The notes under the pieces are model-generated. The model was not told where the DNA came from. It saw only the letters and a program-made list of their open reading frames with translations, and ran no database searches. A DNA stretch of 64,000 nucleotides. Origin: Nocardia uniformis NBRC 13702 (lineage in GTDB: Bacteria; Actinomycetota; Actinomycetes; Mycobacteriales; Mycobacteriaceae). A program made the position numbers and the translations under genes. Positions 47,409 through 54,412 of the stretch are shown here, in pieces. Each line of letters begins with the position of its first letter. The stretch's first letter is position 1. The stretch covers positions 1-64,000 of the forward strand of contig NZ_BDCE01000005.1 of NCBI RefSeq assembly GCF_001613345.1, written 5' to 3'.

Positions 47409-49364
47409 ATGGCGACTACCGCCAAAGTCGACGCCACCGAGGAACAAGCCCGACAACTCGTCGAAGAATCCCGCGAAACCACCTGGGCCAAGCCCTCGTT
47501 CGCGAAGGAGATGTTTCTCGGCCGCTTCCGGCTTGACCTGATCCACCCGTTCCCCCGGCCCAGCGTCGAGGACACGGCGAAAATGGACGCGTATCTGACA
47601 CGACTGCGCGCCTTCTGCGAAACCATCGACGGCAACCGAATCGAGGCCGAGGGCCGCATACCCGACGAATATGTCCGGGGGCTGGCGGAGCTCGGCTGCT
47701 TCGGCCTGAAGATCCCCGAATCCCACGGCGGGCAGGGTCTCACGCAGGTCGGGTACAACAGGGCGCTCATGCTGGTCGGCTCCGCGCATCCCAGCCTCGG
47801 CGTACTGCTGTCGGCGCATCAGTCCATCGGCGTGCCGGAACCGTTGAAGCTCGCGGGTACACCCGAGCAGAAGCGAGAGTTCTTGCCGCGCTGCGCCGCC
47901 GGGGCCGTGAGCGCCTTCCTGCTCACCGAACCCGATGTCGGTTCCGATCCGGCGCGGATGGCCTCCACCGCCGTCCCGACACCCGACGGCGAAGCCTACG
48001 AGGTCAATGGCGTGAAGCTGTGGACCACCAATGGCGTGGTCGCCGAACTGCTGGTGGTCATGGCGCGGGTGCCCAGGAGCGCGGGCCATCGCGGCGGGAT
48101 CTCGGCCTTCATCGTGGAGGCCGACAGCCCGGGAATCACCGTGGAGCGGCGCAATTCGTTCATGGGTCTGCGCGGAATCGAGAACGGTGTCACCCGACTG
48201 CACAATGTGCGGGTACCCAAGGAGAATCTGGTCGGGCGGGAGGGCGATGGGTTGAAGATCGCGCTCACCACCCTGAACGCGGGCCGACTCGCCATTCCGG
48301 CCATGTGTACGGCGGCGGCCAAGTGGGCGTTGAAGATCGGTCGCGAATGGTCCGGCACCCGCGTGCAGTGGGGGCGGCCGGTCGGTGAGCACGCGGCGGT
48401 CGGGGCCAAACTGTCCTTCATCGCCGCGACGACTTTCGCGCTGGAGGCGGTACTGGATCTCTCCGCCACCATGTGCGACGAGGACCGCAATGACATTCGG
48501 ATAGAGGCGGCGCTGGCGAAACTGTGGGCGTCGGAGATGAGCTGCACCATTGCCGATGAACTGGTGCAGATTCGCGGCGGTCGCGGATACGAGACCGCGG
48601 CGTCGCTACGGGCGCGCGGTGAACGTGCGGTCGGCGCGGAGCAATTGGTGCGCGATCTGCGCATCAACCGCATCTTCGAAGGCTCCAGCGAGATCATGCG
48701 ACTGCTCGTCGCCCGGGAGATGGCCGATGCGCATATGTCGGCGGCCGGAGCGCTGGTCGATCGCAATGCCGAGATGAAGGCGAAGGCGAAGGCCGCGGTC
48801 GGTGCGAGTGGGTTCTATGCCAAGTGGTTCCCGCAGCTGACGGTGGGCGCGGGCACCGTACCCGCTACCTTCGGCGAATTCGGTCCGCTGGCGAGGCATA
48901 TGCGCTACGTGGAGCGGATGGCCCGCAAGCAGGCGCGCGCGCTCATGTACGGCATGGCGCGCTGGCAGGCGAAACTCGAATACAAGCAGGGGTTCCTGGG
49001 TCGGATTGTCGATATCGGGGCGGAACTGTTCGCCATGTCGGCGGCCTGTGTGCGGGCGCAGTCGGAGGTGCTGAAGGGCGGACCGGAGGGCGAGGCCGCA
49101 CAGGAACTGGCCGATGTCTTCTGCCGCCAGTCCCGGCTGCGGATTCAGCGCCTGTTCGACGCGCTGTGGGACAACACCGATGACGCCGATACCGATATCA
49201 CCCGCGGGCTGCTCGACGGGCGCTATCGCTGGCTGGAGGACGGCGCGCTGGATCCCAGTGAGGGCACCGGGCCGTGGATCTCCGAATGGCAGCTGGGGCC
49301 GTCGACAGAGCAGAACCTGCTGCGGCCGTTCCTGCCCTCCACCAGGGCTTCCGCGGCCAAGTAG
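47409..49364 (+). CDS. Acyl-CoA dehydrogenase, FadE10-like long form
   Basis: 651-residue FAD-dependent acyl-CoA dehydrogenase with a C-terminal extension beyond the usual 400 residues. ELGCFGLKIPESHGGQGLTQ is the N-terminal helical domain. AFLLTEPDVGSDPARMASTA binds FAD, and ENGVTRLHNVRVPKENLVGR is the middle beta domain. QIRGGRGYETAASLRARGER and RINRIFEGSSEIMRLLVARE hold the flavin-binding and catalytic C-terminal parts. PSFAKEMFLGRFRLDLIHPF and the 650-residue length resemble mycobacterial FadE10. It introduces the trans-2 double bond in acyl-CoA beta-oxidation. The ATG at 47409 has GAGGAGG upstream. A pair of strong hairpins follows. Confidence 0.93.
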   Translation: MATTAKVDATEEQARQLVEESRETTWAKPSFAKEMFLGRFRLDLIHPFPRPSVEDTAKMDAYLTRLRAFCETIDGNRIEAEGRIPDEYVRGLAELGCFGLKIPESHGGQGLTQVGYNRALMLVGSAHPSLGVLLSAHQSIGVPEPLKLAGTPEQKREFLPRCAAGAVSAFLLTEPDVGSDPARMASTAVPTPDGEAYEVNGVKLWTTNGVVAELLVVMARVPRSAGHRGGISAFIVEADSPGITVERRNSFMGLRGIENGVTRLHNVRVPKENLVGREGDGLKIALTTLNAGRLAIPAMCTAAAKWALKIGREWSGTRVQWGRPVGEHAAVGAKLSFIAATTFALEAVLDLSATMCDEDRNDIRIEAALAKLWASEMSCTIADELVQIRGGRGYETAASLRARGERAVGAEQLVRDLRINRIFEGSSEIMRLLVAREMADAHMSAAGALVDRNAEMKAKAKAAVGASGFYAKWFPQLTVGAGTVPATFGEFGPLARHMRYVERMARKQARALMYGMARWQAKLEYKQGFLGRIVDIGAELFAMSAACVRAQSEVLKGGPEGEAAQELADVFCRQSRLRIQRLFDALWDNTDDADTDITRGLLDGRYRWLEDGALDPSEGTGPWISEWQLGPSTEQNLLRPFLPSTRASAAK

Positions 49365-49389
49365 AGACTCCGGACGCCGAACCGGAAAG

Positions 49390-49458
49390 GGCCTGAGCGC
49401 TCGCGTTCAGGCCAATCTGCCCCTATCTAGCTCTGACCCTAGATAGGGGCAGATTTTT
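49390..49458 (+). terminator. Tandem hairpins ending the acyl-CoA dehydrogenase gene
   Basis: First GGCCTGA ... TCAGGCC (49390-49413). Then a perfect 17-bp stem AATCTGCCCCTATCTAG (49414-49430) with its inverted copy at 49439-49455, loop CTCTGACC, and a T-run through 49458. The second is a textbook intrinsic terminator. Confidence 0.92.
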
Positions 49459-49550
49459 GTCGTAACCGAGGGGGTCACAAGAATCTCAGCCTATCTAGCG
49501 ATTCTCCTAGATTTATCTAGATTAGGCGAGATTCGCCGCTCGTGGTCGTT

Positions 49551-49688
49551 CGCAGACAACTGATTTCGTAAGGATCGGGGTAACTCGCCGGGTACGCCCA
49601 GAATTGGATTGGCTCCCAACCGGCGGCACGCGTGCGAAACGGTCGACGGCTCTCGGGTCCGCGCTGAAGTCTCGGGGAGGCGGGGGAG
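49551..49688 (-). repeat. Dispersed 138-bp repeat, copy 1 (inverted relative to copy at 59490)
   Basis: Read on the minus strand from CTCCCCCGCCTCCCCGAGAC to AATCAGTTGTC, it matches 59490-59626 at roughly 87 percent by eye over its whole length. In both copies one frame shows the same text (LPETSAR, HACRRLGA, PILGVP, QLS) without an obvious start, so it could be an eroded coding segment or a structured element. It lies in the 449-bp gap before the alpha/beta hydrolase gene; the stretch before it (49490-49525) is unusually rich in CTAG. Confidence 0.75.
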
Positions 49689-49813
49689 TTCGCGTCGTAT
49701 CGATCATGTGCGTCAGTTGGACAACTTGTGCATAACGCCTGGTGTAGGTAGTTAACGCGGCGGCTATATCTATCGACAACCGGGCAAAAGGCGAACTCTC
49801 CCAAGGAGCCGTC

Positions 49814-50788
49814 ATGTCCTTTCTCCCTCGCCCCGCCGCCGACTACGACGGCCACCACACCACGGTTTCCGCCGACGATGGCACCCCCATCGCGGTCCGC
49901 GAGTTCGGCGCGGCCGACGCACCGGTCACCATCGTGTTCGTCCACGGCCACTGCCTGCGTACCGAATCCTGGGTATTGCTGCGCGAACATCTGATGCGAT
50001 ATTGGGGCGACGAGAACCACCTGGTCTTCTATGACCATCGGGGACACGGGGATTCGGGCGTGGCCCATCCGCGCACCTACACCATCGACCAGCTGGCGCA
50101 TGATCTCGATGCCGTCCTGCGCACCATCGCACCCGTGGGACCCATTGTGCTGGTCGGACATTCGATGGGCGCCATGGTGATGCTCGCCTACGCGCGGCTG
50201 TTCCCCGAGACCATCGGAACCCGCATTGTCGGTGTCGGCCTCATCGCCGGTGCCGCCAACGGTGTCACCCGGGTCGGGCTGGGCCGTTTCCTGAGCGGAC
50301 CCGCGGTCACCTCGCTCCAGGTCGCCGTGCGCCGCGCCCCCCGCGTCATGCAGGCGTCGAAACACCTGAGCCGCCGCATTTTCGAGCCCATGATGCGCGA
50401 TGCCGCACTCGGCACCCGCAAGGTCAGCCCGCGGGTGCTGGCGGTAGCCACCACCATCCTCAACGAGACCCCACTGCTGACCATGTCCAGCTTCCTGGAT
50501 TCGCTCATTCGCTTCGACGAAACCGCCACGCTGCATCGCCTCGGCGCAATCCCCACCTTGGTACTGGCGGGCTCCGCCGACATCGTGGTCCCGTTCGCGC
50601 ACTCGGTCGTGCTGGCCTCCCAGCTCGAGAATGCCGAACTGGTCCGGCTCGACGGCGCGGGACACAGCGTGATTCTGGAGCGCGCCGAGGAGGTCGCGGC
50701 GGCCATTGTCGGCCTGGTCGGCCGGTCGGCGGCGGCGGTGCACGGGCGTGGTCCGGAATTCGGGCCGGAGTACGCGGTCGCGGGGTGA
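49814..50788 (+). CDS. Alpha/beta hydrolase
   Basis: 324-residue alpha/beta-hydrolase. The oxyanion region is VTIVFVHGHCLRTESWVLLR (near residue 40), the nucleophile elbow is GPIVLVGHSMGAMVMLAYAR with Ser in G-H-S-M-G (near 120), the acid Asp in VLAGSADIVVPFAHS, and the catalytic His in RLDGAGHSVILERAEEV. YDHRGHGDSGVAHPRTYTID is the usual second strand. The substrate is not predictable (lipase, esterase or epoxide-hydrolase-like). AAGGAG precedes the ATG. It stands alone downstream of a dispersed repeat. Confidence 0.9.
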   Translation: MSFLPRPAADYDGHHTTVSADDGTPIAVREFGAADAPVTIVFVHGHCLRTESWVLLREHLMRYWGDENHLVFYDHRGHGDSGVAHPRTYTIDQLAHDLDAVLRTIAPVGPIVLVGHSMGAMVMLAYARLFPETIGTRIVGVGLIAGAANGVTRVGLGRFLSGPAVTSLQVAVRRAPRVMQASKHLSRRIFEPMMRDAALGTRKVSPRVLAVATTILNETPLLTMSSFLDSLIRFDETATLHRLGAIPTLVLAGSADIVVPFAHSVVLASQLENAELVRLDGAGHSVILERAEEVAAAIVGLVGRSAAAVHGRGPEFGPEYAVAG

Positions 50789-50922
50789 AACGGGGGCGAC
50801 GCTCCCGGAGCATCTCCCGCTGAGCTGCCCTTTTCCCTCCGCGACGAGCCAGATCGCCAACCTTGCCGTACTGTGTTGTAGATCACGATGTGTGGTCTGT
50901 CACACGGCTCGAGGAGGTTTCG

Positions 50923-51213
50923 ATGACACGCAGCGAAATTGCGGAACTCAGCTACGCGGTCGGCCAGCTCCGGCAGTGCGTCAACGCTCTGCGTTCCCAC
51001 TACGGGGACGCCGGCTCGGTGCGTCGCCTGGAGAACGACCTCGAACGCCTCGCCATCGATGCCGACGAGTTCGAGCAGGCCCCACCCCCGGAGGTCGCCA
51101 CCCGGGGCGGGCGCGAGGTTATCTACGTCCCGGACTCCAAGTCCGACGAGGCCGCCTGGATGGGCGCGCAGGACGAGGGCCTCGGCTTCCACTCCCGCCC
51201 CCGCACCACGTAG
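50923..51213 (+). CDS. Small conserved actinobacterial-type protein, unknown function
   Basis: 96-residue acidic protein beginning MTRSEIAELSYAVGQLRQCV. The first half is helical with a coiled-coil character (RRLENDLERLAIDADEFEQA). The second half is Pro/Gly-rich with VIYVPDSKSDEAAWMGAQDE. GAGGAGG lies just before the ATG. No enzymatic motif or membrane segment is seen. It is followed by the perfect palindrome in front of the toxin-antitoxin pair. Confidence 0.75.
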   Translation: MTRSEIAELSYAVGQLRQCVNALRSHYGDAGSVRRLENDLERLAIDADEFEQAPPPEVATRGGREVIYVPDSKSDEAAWMGAQDEGLGFHSRPRTT

Positions 51214-51224
51214 CGCCGGATTTC

Positions 51225-51280
51225 CTTTACGCGTCCGCCGCGGCGGACGCGTAAAGCACATTCGCTATACAGGCGTAAAG
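51225..51280 (+). promoter_or_regulatory. Perfect 32-bp palindrome and extra half-site: candidate antitoxin operator
   Basis: CTTTACGCGTCCGCCG (51225-51240) abuts its exact inverted copy (51241-51256), with no loop. A third half-site, GGCGTAAAGC, lies at about 51272-51281. GCTATAC at 51264-51270 could be a -10 element. The layout fits autoregulation by the ribbon-helix-helix antitoxin; the palindrome could also end the previous gene. Confidence 0.65.
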
Positions 51281-51301
51281 CTCGGCCGTATCGTGGGGTA
51301 C

Positions 51302-51562
51302 ATGACGAAGCCCGTGAACATGCGCCTGCCCGACGATCTCGTCGACGCGGCCAAGCAGATCGCGCAGCGTGAGGGCATTACGGTCACCGCCTTCGTCACC
51401 AGGGCGATCGAAGCCGAGCTGCTACGCCAGGAGTTCACGGATCACGCAGCCATGGTGACAGCGGCCGAGTCCAACGATGCCGGTCGCCTCGCAGAGAAGT
51501 CGGTCGCCATTCGCAAGGGCCTCGCCCACTGGAAGCGGACACGTTCCAGCGGGGCCGCGTGA
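51302..51562 (+). CDS. Ribbon-helix-helix antitoxin
   Basis: 86-residue protein with an N-terminal ribbon-helix-helix: KPVNMRLPDDLVDAAKQIAQ, then REGITVTAFVTRAIEAELLR (residues 3-45). The C-terminal 40 residues are flexible and charged, the usual toxin-binding tail. Its stop overlaps the GTG of the MazF-like toxin gene (GTGA at 51559-51562), the classic coupled antitoxin-toxin order. It is expected to bind the palindrome at 51225 as a dimer and repress the operon. Confidence 0.85.
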   Translation: MTKPVNMRLPDDLVDAAKQIAQREGITVTAFVTRAIEAELLRQEFTDHAAMVTAAESNDAGRLAEKSVAIRKGLAHWKRTRSSGAA

Positions 51563-51873
51563 GACAGGGCGATATCTATATCTCCGACCCCTCCCCACTG
51601 ACCGATGAGCGCGAGTTGTACCTGATCGTGTCCAGCGACGCGTACAACGACGCGGGTGGCCCGACGGTGGTAGTCGTCGAGATCGAAACCGGAACCCGAT
51701 ATCGCGCAACACCTTTCGGTACTGCTGTTGAGACGCCATTCGGCGTAGCCCTCGCCGACCGGCTGCTCTGGTTACCACGCACCCATGTGGGTGAACGGTT
51801 CGACGGCTTGGACCCGGATCTGACTCGCCGTGTCGTCGATGCGAGTTGCCGGGTGCTGCGGGGCGCACGCTGA
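51559..51873 (+). CDS. MazF/PemK-like toxin
   Basis: 104-residue protein. It begins MRQGDIYISDPSPLTDEREL and YLIVSSDAYNDAGGPTVVVV, matching the MazF/PemK strands, where the second strand usually reads R-P-V-L-I-V-S. Here the Arg of that strand is replaced by Tyr, so the active site may be divergent. The remaining fold (ALADRLLWLPRTHVGERFDG, then LTRRVVDASCRVL) fits. MazF toxins cut single-stranded RNA. The GTG start overlaps the antitoxin stop. Confidence 0.8.
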   Translation: MRQGDIYISDPSPLTDERELYLIVSSDAYNDAGGPTVVVVEIETGTRYRATPFGTAVETPFGVALADRLLWLPRTHVGERFDGLDPDLTRRVVDASCRVLRGAR

Positions 51874-51894
51874 GACATACCGCACCACCCCATC

Positions 51895-53175
51895 TCAGGC
51901 GCGATGGCGGCCGGAGCGGCGGGTGCGCGCGCCGTGGAAGCGCGCTCCCCTGGGAGTTGGTGCCACCGGACGGCCGTTCGCGGATTCGAAGACCGCGGCC
52001 AGGGATTGCGAGGGGCCGGAAGAGGTGACAGCGAGGCCGCGACCGCCTTCACGGCGGGTCAGTTCGTGCAGCAGGGTGGTGACCATGCGCAGGGCCGCCG
52101 CACCGCCCGGGTCGCCCAGGGCTATCGCGCCTCCGTGCACATTGAGGCGATCACCTTCCGGATCCCAGTCACCCCACCAGCGGTGCAGCGCCAGGACTTC
52201 CACGGCGTCGGTTTCGTCCACCTCCACCAGATCCAGGTCGTGAATGTCGAGTTCAGTGCGGGCCAGTACTTTCGCGGCCGCCGCGGTGGAGGTGGGTTGT
52301 GCGCCATCGGGTTCGGCGGCATCGGCGGTGGCCCAGCCGACCAGGTAGCCCATGGATTCGAGCCCGAGGTCGGCCAATCGTTCCTCGGCTACCACGAGGC
52401 AGGCGGAGGCGGCGAAGGTGCGCGAGCTGCTATTGGCGGCGGTGATCACGCCGCCGGGAAGTAGCGGCACGAGGGTGGCGAAGGCGCGTGGTGAGACATC
52501 GTCACGCAAGCCCTCGTCCCGGTCCACCAACTGCACTACGCCCGAATTCATATCGTCGGGGTCCGCGCAAACCACCACGGGCGCTACCTCGGCTCCGAAA
52601 ACACCCTGTCGGCGCGCGCGGGCCGCGCGGCGATGACTGACCGCCGCGAACTCATCGGCTTCCGCCCGGGTGATCTCGTGCCGTACCGCAAGATCTTCGA
52701 TGCGCTCGAGCGCCGCACGCACCGGCCCGGGAGAACGCACCGCCGCGGCGGCACCGGCCCCGGCCAGGCGTAGACCGCTGGGACACTGCGCCCCGAGGTC
52801 CGCATTGTCCGATCTAGGCGATTCCGCTGTGCCCCAGGGATATTCGGCACCAATCGCGACCACCACGTCGGCCTGACCGGTCTGCACCATCATGGCGGCG
52901 GTGATCAGGGCACGCATACCGCTGCCGGGGCCGCTGTCGACGGGGAATTCACCGACGGCGGGCAGCAATCCGGCAATCTCGGCGGCGGCGCGCGCGGTGT
53001 GCGGGGTCGGGACTGCGGTGACCAGGTGTTCAATCCGGTGCGGGTCGATGCCGGAGCGGCCGATGACGGCGGTTAGGGCCGTGGCCAGTAGACGGTGGGG
53101 CGCTACCGCCGCCAATGCGCCTTCGGGTAAGCCGACCGGTGTGCGCATCGGCATGACGATCGCGGCTCTCCTCAT
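51895..53175 (-). CDS. Thiolase-fold protein lacking the catalytic Cys/His residues
   Basis: 426-residue thiolase-like protein. RRAAIVMPMRTPVGLPEGAL opens the fold and FPVDSGPGSGMRALITAAMM aligns with the nucleophile block V-N-x-x-C-x-S-G, where the Cys is Pro. LVEVDETDAVEVLAL aligns with E-x-N-E-A-F-A. LNVHGGAIALGDPGGAAAL aligns with G-G-A-I-A-L-G-H-P, where the His is Asp. GRGLAVTSSGPSQSLAAVFE aligns with the last block, where the second Cys is Ser. So no known thiolase chemistry is expected. It may be a regulatory or structural partner, or part of a lipid-carrier thiolase-like branch. GGGAGGAG precedes the ATG. It is divergent from the Sdh1 operon. Confidence 0.85.
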   Translation of the reverse strand: MRRAAIVMPMRTPVGLPEGALAAVAPHRLLATALTAVIGRSGIDPHRIEHLVTAVPTPHTARAAAEIAGLLPAVGEFPVDSGPGSGMRALITAAMMVQTGQADVVVAIGAEYPWGTAESPRSDNADLGAQCPSGLRLAGAGAAAAVRSPGPVRAALERIEDLAVRHEITRAEADEFAAVSHRRAARARRQGVFGAEVAPVVVCADPDDMNSGVVQLVDRDEGLRDDVSPRAFATLVPLLPGGVITAANSSSRTFAASACLVVAEERLADLGLESMGYLVGWATADAAEPDGAQPTSTAAAAKVLARTELDIHDLDLVEVDETDAVEVLALHRWWGDWDPEGDRLNVHGGAIALGDPGGAAALRMVTTLLHELTRREGGRGLAVTSSGPSQSLAAVFESANGRPVAPTPRGARFHGARTRRSGRHRA

Positions 53176-53544
53176 ATCCCCGCTCCTCCCCCTGCCTGCT
53201 CGAAGCAGTGGAATGTCGATCTCGAGGAAAGGGCATCACAGAAGTGTTGCTGCCGTGTGACGACGGGAGTGCCGAATACCGGGGAGCACATCTCGTTTCC
53301 GACCGGCGTCCAATGAATCGCACTGAGCTCGAGCCATGTTCGTGAGGGTTGCGGTCTGTTCACCACCGCGACCAACCCGGGATCGATCTTGGAAATGTGG
53401 CGCAAATCACGGGTCAGGGGGCGGGTCTTTATTCACTGGACCACGCTCGAGTGATAGCGCTCCTGTCGTAAGGTGCTGGGCATCACATCCGATGCCGGAG
53501 GTAACGATGACGTTCCACGGGGTAGATCAGCGAGGCATCCAGCA
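53176..53544. other. Divergent intergenic region before the Sdh1 operon
   Basis: No gene is supported in these 369 bp. It must hold the promoters for the thiolase-like gene and the sdh operon. No consensus boxes or clear operator were identified. Confidence 0.45.
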
Positions 53545-54375
53545 GTGAGCGCCGCACCGACCAGCGCCCCTGACAAAGGGACGACCGGAGTCTTCAGCAA
53601 GGGCCGCGCGGCCATTGCCGCCCGTACGCTGCGCACCGATCGCTGGTGGTTGCCACCACTGATAACAGTGCTCGGCTTCAGCGTTTTCATTATTTACGCG
53701 ACCGTCAGAGCCTTTGTGCGGACCGCGTATTGGGTCGACGACTACAACTATCTGACGCCGTTCTATTCACCCTGCCTGAGCACGGTGTGCGTACCCGGTT
53801 CCGCACACTTCGGCACCCCGGTGGGCGAACTGCCGATGTGGATTCCGCTCGGCTTCCTGGTGCTGCCGGTCCTGCTGTTGTTCCGGCTCACCTGCTACTA
53901 CTACCGCAAGGCCTACTACCGGTCGGTGTGGTTCTCGCCCCCGGCCTGCGCCGTCGCCGAACCACACACCAAATACACCGGCGAGACCCGACTTCCGCTG
54001 ATTATCCAGAACGCGCACCGCTACTTCTTCTACGCGGCGGTCATCGTGACGCTCATCAATACCTACGATGCGATCCTCACGTACCAATCCCCCAGCGGTT
54101 TCGGCATCGGCCTGGGCACCGTGATCATCACGGCCAACGTGGTCATGCTGTGGGGGTACACACTCTCGTGCCACTCCTGCCGTCATATCGCGGGTGGGCG
54201 GCTCAAGCACTTCTCCGCGAACCCGGTGCGGTATCGGTTGTGGACCCTGGTGTCCAAGCTGAACACCCGGCATATGCAGCTGGCGTGGATCACGCTCGGA
54301 ACACTCATGCTGACCGACTTCTACGTCATGCTGGTCGCGAGCGGGACCATCTCCGATCTGCGCTTCATCGGCTGA
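53545..54375 (+). CDS. Sdh1 membrane anchor subunit (mycobacterial Rv0249c-like)
   Basis: 276-residue protein with five hydrophobic helices (WWLPPLITVLGFSVFIIYAT; MWIPLGFLVLPVLLLFRLTC; YFFYAAVIVTLINTYDAILT; GLGTVIITANVVMLWGYTLS; AWITLGTLMLTDFYVMLVAS). It is the membrane anchor of a succinate:menaquinone dehydrogenase of the Sdh1 type. The motif LSCHSCRHIAGGRLKHF after helix four gives C-x-x-C-x-H ligands. A membrane-embedded Rieske-type 2Fe-2S centre has been reported for mycobacterial Sdh1, and this motif would fit it. The GTG at 53545 is the chosen start; the longer frame lacks coding character. sdhA follows 37 bp later. Confidence 0.88.
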   Translation: MSAAPTSAPDKGTTGVFSKGRAAIAARTLRTDRWWLPPLITVLGFSVFIIYATVRAFVRTAYWVDDYNYLTPFYSPCLSTVCVPGSAHFGTPVGELPMWIPLGFLVLPVLLLFRLTCYYYRKAYYRSVWFSPPACAVAEPHTKYTGETRLPLIIQNAHRYFFYAAVIVTLINTYDAILTYQSPSGFGIGLGTVIITANVVMLWGYTLSCHSCRHIAGGRLKHFSANPVRYRLWTLVSKLNTRHMQLAWITLGTLMLTDFYVMLVASGTISDLRFIG

Positions 54376-54412
54376 CATCCAATCCCCCAGCTTCCCAGGA
54401 GTATTCGGTCCT

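Noticed and set aside
49522-49815. 97-codon minus-strand frame before the alpha/beta hydrolase
   Set aside because: It uses a different frame of the dispersed repeat than the one shared by both copies, and lacks a ribosome site.
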